From Trichomonas vaginalis G3 (Eukaryota; Parabasalia; Trichomonadida; Trichomonadidae): a DNA stretch of 64,000 nt. The translations under genes and the position numbers were made by a program. This document shows, in pieces, positions 50,124 to 59,657 of the stretch (position 1 is the first letter of the stretch; each line of letters opens with the position of its first letter). The DNA lies in contig NC_067207.1 of the NCBI RefSeq assembly GCF_026262505.1, forward strand, positions 29,170,082 through 29,234,081. Direction: 5' to 3'. Under the pieces are notes generated by a model that was not told the DNA's origin, did no database searches, and saw nothing but the letters and a program-made list of their open reading frames with translations.

Positions 50124-51485
50124 CAGTAAAATGGGATGAAAATAGGATAAATAGCATCCCTATATAGTGCCTAACAATATTTATACGGGCCAAAAAAATT
50201 TGGCTAGAGATTTGGCGAGTTAGAAAACTTAGAAAATTGAGAGGGATTTTTATTTTTGAATTTTTTTTGGAAAGTTAAAATTGCGATTAAAAATCGATTT
50301 CCGGGAGAACTAAGCATCTCATCATATATTTAAATCGATAAAAATATTAAATAATAGTTGAATAGTATAACAACGTGAAATTATGGCTGAATATACAGAA
50401 AAAATGAACATATTTGACATTTTTGAAAATTCATACGTTAGATGGTGACAGACTCATAAACTATACTTTAGCTAAGATTGATATATGGTTTCAACAACAC
50501 ATGGTTAAAATCGTAAAAGTATTTTAGATTTCAAAAAGATATATATGGTAATATAATGGAACAAAGTCAACAAATAGCATGTAAAATATGTTATAATTAA
50601 CTTTTTATTAGATCTAATAGTATATATCGAATGGTTTCCAGCTTTATGGTTAATTATTTTCTTTTCGAGCTTCTCTTTAACCGTTGTATTAAGGTTGTAA
50701 ATTTTTGATGCTAGAAACTATGGAATCTTCTTTGCTGCTGCATTTTTCTTGAGAGTTCTTGCAATTTCGAATAGATCTGCGCATTGTATGAAATGGAGGC
50801 TTTAAAATATCTTGAAAACAGAATAGGACTGCTTTTCCAAAGGAATGCTTACTTGTAAATCAGAGAGTTTCAAAATTGAGACCAAGATTATCATCATAAC
50901 TTTCGATTTCGCTGCGAAAAAGGAAGACAAGTAATTAACAAATCATTTACTGTTGTTCATCAAAAGAAGAAAACTTTGATAACAACTAATGATGATAAAA
51001 TAAAGCTATCTTTTAATATTTTAAATTGATAAGACATTCAAAATATTTGAATGGTTTAAAATATTTTCTTTTAATTTCTATAAGATATTATCATGATTAT
51101 ATAATAAAATTTAAATTTTTATTCAAAAAGGCAATATTTCAAACTTTTAATTTCAAAAATCTTAATTCTGCAATAAGTGTATTTAATTGTAGCAAATTTA
51201 ATGATCCTTCGTCATGCTTAGCAATTTGGAACTCATAAATTAATGATTTCTTCAAGTAAAATTCTGCATTATTTCAAAAGTCAATAATTCTCTAGTAACT
51301 TTTCTTCAAACCCTAACCATTATATTATAGGTATAATGGAGAATAATTGCAAAGAAAGATAGCTGAATTTACTGGGTAGTTCTTGTGATGCGAAATAATT
51401 GCAAATTAACACCTAGTTTTAACAGCATCAATCTCTTTTTGCTCTCATTTAAATGCATTCGCACACTTTAATTTTGAAATATAAG
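50124..51485. mobile_element. AAAGGT-ended 1.58 kb element, copy 3, truncated at both ends
   Basis: Inverted relative to copies 1 and 2. It begins at CAGTAAAATGGGATG, lacking about two dozen terminal bases, directly at the Maverick 2 end. It stops at TTGAAATATAAG, lacking about 0.2 kb of the other end, where malic enzyme upstream sequence begins. No target duplication, as expected for a broken copy at two rearrangement junctions. Confidence 0.85.
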
Positions 51486-52104
51486 ATGCAGAAATTTTTT
51501 TACAAAAATGTCAATGAAAAAAAATTTTCCCAATATTCCCCTTTTTCTCCTTCTCAATTTAACACTTTGAAAATTTGATATGAAAGTATGCTTTTAATAT
51601 GAAGTACTAACAAGAAACAGTAGAATATCATATTAACCAAACTTTTATTTACTAATTTTTGATTTCGATTTCAAGAAATGATAAGAATATTGCATATGAC
51701 TATGTCATTTTGTAAATAACATGAAGTACATGTAACAATTTTATGCGATTTTGATCAATGTATTATGCATATTCCGATCAAATTTGATTATCAACAAATC
51801 TTATATGCATATATTCTGAACACAGCTTTCACATATATACTTTATGCGAGAAATAAATGACAGCTGTTGGAACGGATGTCGTTTTTATTCATCTTATGTA
51901 AAAGAATACCTTGATTTAACCGTATTCACATAGTGAGATCATGGAAATGGAAGCATTAGGTGATATATTAGTCTGATATATGTATATTGTTAAATGATAA
52001 TTAACAAAATAAATAGAAATATAGAGTAATTTAAAGGATAGAATAATAATATTTAGTAATAAACAGTGTTATATAGTAAATGTTTTTCTTTTGATAGAAG
52101 TTTC

Positions 52105-52590
52105 TTAGTGGAAGTATGTTGCCTTGTGTGGGATCTCAGGGTTTGCGAGAATCTTTCCGCCTGCTGGAGCGCAGAATGCTGAGCTGCCGTCTTCGCTGAG
52201 GTGGACGCTGATGCGTGCACGAGCTGGGACTGGCATGTTGTGTGGGCTCTTGAGTGTGAATTCCTCGCTGACAACTGTGTTTGGCTCGAAAGCAGAGAGG
52301 CGGAGCTCGACTTCACCGATCTCTTCGTCACCACCGAAGAGATGCTTCTTGAAGAGAACGAGAACGAAGGATGAGCGAGCTGGATCGTTGTATCTGAACT
52401 CCCATGTCTTGTTTGGATGGTTCTTCTCGTTGAATTCGGCGGCATGACCCATGAAGCTGCTTCTTGGACCAACACGTGCAACAAGTGTTGTCTTGCCGCT
52501 TGTATGGAAGCTGCCTGTGCTGACACCGTCAACGCGGATATATGCGTAGTTACCGCTGACCAATGGCATGTACTCGAAGTTGTTCATCAT
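52105..52590 (-). CDS. C2-like small protein, copy C-left
   Basis: Intact 161-residue copy, the same protein as at 26572-27057. An ATG at 52617 is in frame but lies upstream of the initiator (52604-52611), so the start at 52590 is preferred. Its usual downstream partner, malic enzyme, is missing from this arm; a truncated transposon lies there instead. Confidence 0.7.
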   Translation of the reverse strand: MMNNFEYMPLVSGNYAYIRVDGVSTGSFHTSGKTTLVARVGPRSSFMGHAAEFNEKNHPNKTWEFRYNDPARSSFVLVLFKKHLFGGDEEIGEVELRLSAFEPNTVVSEEFTLKSPHNMPVPARARISVHLSEDGSSAFCAPAGGKILANPEIPHKATYFH

Positions 52591-53233
52591 ATCTTGCAAT
52601 GCTAAAAATGAAGACATACCATTCTCTCAATTTTTGAGAGGCTCTACAATCAAGTTTTGAGAAAAAATTAGGTCATTGTTTCTGATGCTTGATATTTTAT
52701 TTTTTCATCATTGCAGCACTCACGGAGATGCGAAAGATTTATCGAATAACTCGAGAAAATCATAACCGAAATTTATTCATGAAAAAGAGTTTTGAGAGAG
52801 AAATACCCAATTTTTGATTGAAAACGATGATTTGCTGAGACATCAACTTTAACATGACCAAGTACTTGATTATGTTAGATATTTTATCAAGAAATAAACT
52901 CGTTTGTGATCGGACAGACCAAAATCAAAATGTCTATTTATGAATAGAATGGAGGGCAATATGATTAGTAATTCAAGTTGATGTCTCAGCAAATCATCGT
53001 TTTCAATCAAAAATTGGGTATTTCTCTCTCAAAACTCTTTTTCATGAATAAATTTCGGTTATGATTTTCTCGAGTTATTCGATAAATCTTTCGCATCTCC
53101 GTGAGTGCTGCAATGATGAAAAAATAAAATATCAAGCATCAGAAACAATGACCTAATTTTTTCTCAAAACTTGATTGTAGAGCCTCTCAAAAATTGAGAG
53201 AATGGTAGGTCTTCATTTTTAGCATTGCAAGAT

Positions 53234-53719
53234 ATGATGAACAACTTCGAGTACATGCCATTGGTCAGCGGTAACTACGCATATATCCGCGTTGACGGTG
53301 TCAGCACAGGCAGCTTCCATACAAGCGGCAAGACAACACTTGTTGCACGTGTTGGTCCAAGAAGCAGCTTCATGGGTCATGCCGCCGAATTCAACGAGAA
53401 GAACCATCCAAACAAGACATGGGAGTTCAGATACAACGATCCAGCTCGCTCATCCTTCGTTCTCGTTCTCTTCAAGAAGCATCTCTTCGGTGGTGACGAA
53501 GAGATCGGTGAAGTCGAGCTCCGCCTCTCTGCTTTCGAGCCAAACACAGTTGTCAGCGAGGAATTCACACTCAAGAGCCCACACAACATGCCAGTCCCAG
53601 CTCGTGCACGCATCAGCGTCCACCTCAGCGAAGACGGCAGCTCAGCATTCTGCGCTCCAGCAGGCGGAAAGATTCTCGCAAACCCTGAGATCCCACACAA
53701 GGCAACATACTTCCACTAA
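53234..53719 (+). CDS. C2-like small protein, copy C-right
   Basis: Intact 161-residue copy, identical in protein sequence to copy B as far as I can read. Head to head with the left copy (ATG to ATG 0.64 kb). Initiator at 53213-53220. Confidence 0.7.
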   Translation: MMNNFEYMPLVSGNYAYIRVDGVSTGSFHTSGKTTLVARVGPRSSFMGHAAEFNEKNHPNKTWEFRYNDPARSSFVLVLFKKHLFGGDEEIGEVELRLSAFEPNTVVSEEFTLKSPHNMPVPARARISVHLSEDGSSAFCAPAGGKILANPEIPHKATYFH

Positions 53720-54513
53720 GAAACTTCTATCAAAAGAAAAACATTTACTATATAACACTGTTTATTACTAAATATTATTATTCTATCCTTTAAATTACTC
53801 TATATTTCTATTTATTTTTGTTAATTATCATTTAACAATATACATATATCAGACTAATATATCACCTAATGCTTCCATTTCCATGATCTCACTATGTGAA
53901 TACGGTTAAATCAAGGTATTCTTTTACATAAGATGAATAAAAACGACATCCGTTCCAACAGCTGTCATTTATTTCTCGCATAAAGTATATATGTGAAAAG
54001 CTGTGTTCAGAATATATGCATATAAGATTTGTTGATAATCAAATTTGATCGGAATATGCATAATACATTGATCAAAATCGCATAAAATTGTTACATGTAC
54101 TTCATGTTATTTACAAAATGACATAGTCATATGCAATATTCTTATCATTTCTTGAAATCGAAATCAAAAATTAGTAAATAAAAGTTTGGTTAATATGATA
54201 TTCTACTGTTTCTTGTTAGTACTTCATATTAAAAGCATACTTTCATATCAAATTTTCAAAGTGTTAAATTGAGAAGGAGAAAAGGGGAATATTGGGAAAA
54301 TTTTTTTTCATTGACATTTTTGTAAAAAAATTTCTGCATCTAATATGCATGTAGATAAACAATTTTGGCCCGATTTCGTTTGGAAATTTTTGATTTGTAT
54401 GAACCGCTCATAAAATTGAGAAGAGAGAAAATTTCATTCAATGAACTCTCAGAAAGTATGACCGCTTTACCCAGAAAAGGCGATTGAGAGAGAGCTGACA
54501 TCATTTTTCGCAA

Positions 54514-55710
54514 ATGTCTACCAAGAAAGACTACGCATCACTCTCAGTTGCAGCACACAAGGAATGGCGCGGCAAGATCGAGACCGTCGTTCGCTGCCAA
54601 GTTGAAGACAAAGAAGATCTCTCCGTCGCATACTCACCAGGCGTTGCACAGCCATGCCTCGAGATCCAGAAGAACGTTAACCTCTCATACAACCTCACAC
54701 GCCGCTGGAACACAGTTGCTGTCATTACCGATGGTACCGCAGTTCTCGGCTTAGGCGACATCGGACCAGAAGCCGGCATGCCAGTCATGGAAGGCAAGGC
54801 TTTACTCTTCAAGCGTTTCGGTGATGTCGATGCCATCCCACTCTGCGTCCGCTCCAAGAACGTCGACGACATTGTCCAAGTTGTCTCACTCCTCGCAGGC
54901 TCCTTCGGTGGTGTCAACCTCGAAGACATCTCAGCACCACGCTGCTTCGAAATCGAGAAGCGTCTCCAAGAGATCTGCGACATCCCAATCTTCCACGATG
55001 ACCAGCACGGCACAGCCATCGTCACACTCGCCGCACTCCTCAACGCACTCAAGCTTGTCGGCAAGAAGATCGAAGAGATCAAGGTTGTCACAAGTGGTGC
55101 AGGCGCAGCAGGTATCGCCATCATCAAGCTCCTCATCGCAGTCGGTGTCAATCCAAAGAATGTCATCCTCACAGACAGACAAGGTGCCATCTACAAAGGC
55201 CGCTCCGGCTTGAACGACATCAAAGTTGAGATGGCGGAGATCACAAACTCAGACCTCAAGAAGGGCACACTCGCCGAAGTCATCAAGGGTGCCGATGTTT
55301 TCATCGGTGTTTCTGCACCAAAGACACTTACACAGGAGATGGTCAAGTCAATGGCCGAAAAGCCAATTGTCTTCCCAATGGCAAACCCAATCCCAGAGAT
55401 CATGCCAGATGAAGCTAAGGCAGCTGGTGCCGCCGTTGTTGGCACAGGCCGTTCAGACTTCCCTAACCAAATCAACAACGTTCTTGCATTCCCAGCTCTC
55501 TTCCGCGGTGCACTCGATGTCCGCGCATCACGCATCACAAACGAGATGAACATCGCCGCAGCACGCGCAATTGCTTCACTCGTCTCAGACGAAGAACTCA
55601 GTGCAGACTACATCCTTCCTAACCCATTCGACAAGCGCATCAAGGAGACCGTCTCTAAGGCAGTTGCAGAAGCTGCCATCAAGTCAAGTGTCGCACGCAT
55701 CAACCAGTGA
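54514..55710 (+). CDS. Cytosolic-type malic enzyme, copy C
   Basis: Intact 398-residue copy; it differs from copy B by one residue that I can see (Ser for Gly near the C-terminus, KSSVARINQ). All catalytic, metal and nucleotide motifs listed for copy B are present. The two silent or near-silent base changes near 55490-55510 mark it as a separate copy, not an assembly duplicate. Downstream sequence matches that of copy B up to the point where Maverick 2 starts at 29346. Confidence 0.92.
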   Translation: MSTKKDYASLSVAAHKEWRGKIETVVRCQVEDKEDLSVAYSPGVAQPCLEIQKNVNLSYNLTRRWNTVAVITDGTAVLGLGDIGPEAGMPVMEGKALLFKRFGDVDAIPLCVRSKNVDDIVQVVSLLAGSFGGVNLEDISAPRCFEIEKRLQEICDIPIFHDDQHGTAIVTLAALLNALKLVGKKIEEIKVVTSGAGAAGIAIIKLLIAVGVNPKNVILTDRQGAIYKGRSGLNDIKVEMAEITNSDLKKGTLAEVIKGADVFIGVSAPKTLTQEMVKSMAEKPIVFPMANPIPEIMPDEAKAAGAAVVGTGRSDFPNQINNVLAFPALFRGALDVRASRITNEMNIAAARAIASLVSDEELSADYILPNPFDKRIKETVSKAVAEAAIKSSVARINQ

Positions 55711-56246
55711 AATTTCAACTAACATTTGTTATTTCAATATTAATAATAATTAAACTATCCTCTATTAAAAAAATTGTTCAATTTTTTCAAAAAAACATCA
55801 AAAGCTATGAGTATAAAGTATTAATTACATATGAACTTACCATAAAGATATCAGTGTATAATCCATTTTTATAAAATCTGTGGAGTTAAATTTCCAAAAA
55901 TCGAAATTTATTCTTGGAATCCATTATTGTAAAGGTATTTCGAATTTCTTAAAGTTATATATGTGTCTTGCACTATTTTTAAACAAAAATACCTTTAACG
56001 AAATGTAGCAATTGTAAAAAATTTGTCATCCGATCGATAACAATAAGCGGATCATAATATCGTAATAAAATAGACATGAAAAATACCTAGATTTACAGAT
56101 TATTTTCGATTTATGGGCTAAATGCGATTCGTTTTTCACAAAATGAAAGAGATTTTAGACTTTTGAATTGAAATTTTATTTAAGTAACAAAACAATTTTT
56201 CTTTACGCTATTAATTACAAAGGTACATGATAAAAATAAAAACATA
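55711..56246. other. Intergenic; first part shared with malic enzyme copy B flank
   Basis: 55711 to about 56007 matches the 3' flank of copy B (29049-29345). The rest, from GCAATTGTAAAAAATTTG, is unique here and shows what lay beyond the Maverick insertion point before the element arrived. Confidence 0.7.
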
Positions 56247-56984
56247 TTATCCCTGAACTATTTTCAAGTATTCTTCTCGGCGTAGAGGGAATATCGTATC
56301 TAAATACTTTTGATTAACGGTATTGAGGAGGCTAAGAATACTATAATTTTTTAAATTCTTTTTTTTTAACTCCAATACTTCAAGCACAACCTCCTCAGTA
56401 TTTATTGTGATTCGATACTCACCTGTTCTTTGAGAGTGATGAACCAAACCAACTATCTCTAGTATGCCCAGGACTAGATACAACCTTCTTTCTAAAGACT
56501 TCCTATCCGAAGTTGGGTTCAAAAACAAAGTTGCAACATCATGGATGCAGAGTATATTGACATTTAAGAAGAAGTAAAGTGTAATAAATCTGATTGCAAG
56601 GGCTCCAAGTGAAGGAGACTGTTCGAAGGAAAATAATTCTTGAAATGAGAAGTTGTCAGAATCAACTTCAATTTCATAGTAAGCCTTTTTGATTGTATCT
56701 GCAATATTATTAACTGAAAGCCAAGAAATTGATCCTTTGTATTGTGATTTGCAAACTCCAAGGGCGGAGAATACATTAAAGAAGTCGTATACCCTACGGC
56801 TCTGAATATTAAATTGAAGAGATACATTCATTACGTTTAGATTCTTAGAATGATGATTTTCGAAATGTTTGACCATTTTTCCAAATATCTCTGTTATAGA
56901 TTTGCTCTCCTTATCATTTTTCTTATGTGTTGGTGGACATTCTTTGAGCACTTCATATGATCCATAATCTATGAGGCTTATCAT
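56247..56984 (-). CDS. E2F-like transcription factor with two winged-helix domains
   Basis: A 245-residue protein. The first winged helix is at about residues 28-92, with the E2F/DP recognition helix signature QSRRVYDFFNVFSALGV followed by YKGSISWLS. A second, weaker one at about 123-197 (SLGALAIRFITLYFF ... RKSLERRLYLVLGILEIVGL ... GEYRI) has the same ER-RLYDILNVLE-like pattern. Two DNA-binding domains and no visible dimerisation coiled coil or Rb-binding tail match atypical E2Fs (E2F7/8, DEL type), which repress cell-cycle genes. The second domain has lost the RRxYD aspartate, so its DNA contact may be altered. Start at the first ATG; no strict initiator seen. Confidence 0.7.
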   Translation of the reverse strand: MISLIDYGSYEVLKECPPTHKKNDKESKSITEIFGKMVKHFENHHSKNLNVMNVSLQFNIQSRRVYDFFNVFSALGVCKSQYKGSISWLSVNNIADTIKKAYYEIEVDSDNFSFQELFSFEQSPSLGALAIRFITLYFFLNVNILCIHDVATLFLNPTSDRKSLERRLYLVLGILEIVGLVHHSQRTGEYRITINTEEVVLEVLELKKKNLKNYSILSLLNTVNQKYLDTIFPLRREEYLKIVQG

Positions 56985-57811
56985 CGTTCAAATAAATTCA
57001 GTAATAACCATTCAAAAAATAACAATTGAATAAATTCATTGAATTCGAAAATGAAAATCTGATTGATTATTGTAAGTATTTAGCATTTTTGTATATTAAT
57101 TTTTTATATTCGAGATTTTTTTGAGTAAACGGTATTTTTTAATTTAAATAACTCTTTAATTATATGAATTTATAAATAATAATAAATTTTTGAGAAATTA
57201 ATTTTTTGGCAATATAAAAATGATGTTGATTATTTTGATGCTAGATATAATGGAGATATGAAATAATTAGATTTCCAAAATTACAGTTCTTTCTCAAAAT
57301 TGAGTGAAAACCTAATATTATCAATTTGTAATAAAGAAATCGATAGAATAATAAATCATTAGACAGAAAATTTTGAATATCATTTAAAATTGAATATTCC
57401 TCCAAAATAAAGTTATGTTATAATAGATGTATTGCAACAATTATAGCAAAATATTTCATTTTTATCATTTTCCTCGAAAATTAAAATGATTTTGCTTAAT
57501 TTTAAATTTTTCTGAGAACTCTAAATTGATTGAAAGAATAATGTTTAACAATATAAACATAAAATTCTAGTAATAAAGATAATTATATTCATAGACGGCA
57601 CGATGACTCATGTTCAAATCATGTCAATTGTCTTTTAAGAATTTTGAATTCAAAATTTGCATTAGATTCTTAACATTTACCGTGCCTCGATTCTATTAAG
57701 TATTCCATTAGAGTTTCAAGAGATTGTTTTCCATTTCAATTTGAAATCATATATTTGAAATTAAAAATTTAGTGCCCTTTATATTCATAATTATTAGTTA
57801 TGTTTCAAATC
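56985..57811. other. Intergenic, no feature seen
   Basis: Very AT-rich spacer between the E2F-like gene and the transposon; no ORF or repeat recognised. Its last 8 bases (57804-57811, TTCAAATC) are the left target duplication. Confidence 0.4.
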
Positions 57812-59393
57812 AAAGGTACATTCACTATTTTTGACAAAATTTTAAATTTTCATGGGGTTGTAAATCTTATAATAACTAGATGAATAAGGAATAAATCCCA
57901 GTATGATGTGCATCATTATATTAAACACTATATGTAAGGCTGGTGATTCTATTAACACTTATGAAGATCTATAGTATTTGAGCAGATAAATTTGATAATT
58001 TCCAAAACTCTTATATTTCAAAATTAAAGTGTGCGAATGCATTTAAATGAGAGCAAAAAGAGATTGATGCTGTTAAAACTAGGTGTTAATTTGCAATTAT
58101 TTCGCATCACAAGAACTACCCAGTAAATTCAGCTATCTTTCTTTGCAATTATTCTCCATTATACCTATAATATAATGGTTAGGGTTTGAAGAAAAGTTAC
58201 TAGAGAATTATTGACTTTTGAAATAATGCAGAATTTTACTTGAAGAAATCATTAATTTATGAGTTCCAAATTGCTAAGCATGACGAAGGATCATTAAATT
58301 TGCTACAATTAAATACATTTATTGCAGAATTAAGATTTTTGAAATTAAAAGTTTGAAATATTGCCTTTTTGAATAAAAATTTAAATTTTATTATATAATC
58401 ATGATAATATCTTATAGAAATTAAAAGAAAATATTTTAAACCATTCAAATATTTTGAATGTCTTATCAATTTAAAATATTAAAAGATAGCTTTATTTTAT
58501 CATCATTAGTTGTTATCAAAGTTTTCTTCTTTTGATGAACAACAGTAAATGATTTGTTAATTACTTGTCTTCCTTTTCGCAGCGAAATCGAAAGTTATGA
58601 TGATAATCTTGGTCTCAATTTTGAAACTCTCTGATTTACAAGTAAGCATTCCTTTGGAAAAGCAGTCCTATTCTGTTTTCAAGATATTTTAAAGCCTCCA
58701 TTTCATACAATGCGCAGATCTATTCGAAATTGCAAGAACTCTCAAGAAAAATGCAGCAGCAAAGAAGATTCCATAGTTTCTAGCATCAAAAATTTACAAC
58801 CTTAATACAACGGTTAAAGAGAAGCTCGAAAAGAAAATAATTAACCATAAAGCTGGAAACCATTCGATTATACTATTAGATCTAATAAAAAGTTAATTAT
58901 AACATATTTTACATGCTATTTGTTGACTTTGTTCCATTATATTACCATATATATCTTTTTGAAATCTAAAATACTTTTACGATTTTAACCATGTGTTGTT
59001 GAAACCATATATCAATCTTAGCTAAAGTATAGTTTATGAGTCTGTCACCATCTAACGTATGAATTTTCAAAAATGTCAAATATGTTCATTTTTTCTGTAT
59101 ATTCAGCCATAATTTCACGTTGTTATACTATTCAACTATTATTTAATATTTTTATCGATTTAAATATATGATGAGATGCTTAGTTCTCCCGGAAATCGAT
59201 TTTTAATCGCAATTTTAACTTTCCAAAAAAAATTCAAAAATAAAAATCCCTCTCAATTTTCTAAGTTTTCTAACTCGCCAAATCTCTAGCCAAATTTTTT
59301 TGGCCCGTATAAATATTGTTAGGCACTATATAGGGATGCTATTTATCCTATTTTCATCCCATTTTACTGTTATCGCCTAGTGAATGTACCTTT
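57812..59393. mobile_element. 1.58 kb AAAGGT-ended non-autonomous element, copy 2
   Basis: Starts AAAGGTACATTCACTA and ends TAGTGAATGTACCTTT, with 8-base target duplication TTCAAATC at 57804-57811 and 59394-59401. Same length and near-identical sequence to copy 1. It lies about 265 bases upstream of the CAMSAP-like gene and could affect its promoter. Confidence 0.87.
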
Positions 59394-59657
59394 TTCAAAT
59401 CACAAGTTTTTGACCACTCTTCGATAAATATCATAAATTCGTCCTTTCTTCAATATAAGTTAGAGAATTAGAACTATCTCATTAACTATCTCTGAAATAT
59501 CCTTAGTACTTCGTAATCTGCTCATGAATAATTTTAATTTTATGATTTCTTAAAATTTTAAGATTTTTGCTTCATAAGTAGAAAGGAACTTTTCCACTGT
59601 TCTTGAAAAATCCATTACTAACGAGAATTAAGTCACTTTTTAATTTTATTAATTTGG

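Larger units (their letters stand above)
51486..54339. repeat. Second inverted repeat of the C2 locus (arms about 1.37 kb)
   Basis: Arms 51486-52849 and 52975-54339 mirror each other around about 52912. The left arm carries a C2-like gene and malic enzyme upstream sequence but no malic enzyme; the right arm continues into malic enzyme copy C. Centre spacer of 125 bases, 251 bases shorter than the centre of the first locus. Confidence 0.9.

Noticed and set aside
52591-52617. Nine extra N-terminal codons for the left C2-like copy
   Set aside because: The upstream ATG precedes the initiator A, so it should not be in the transcript, and other copies lack it.
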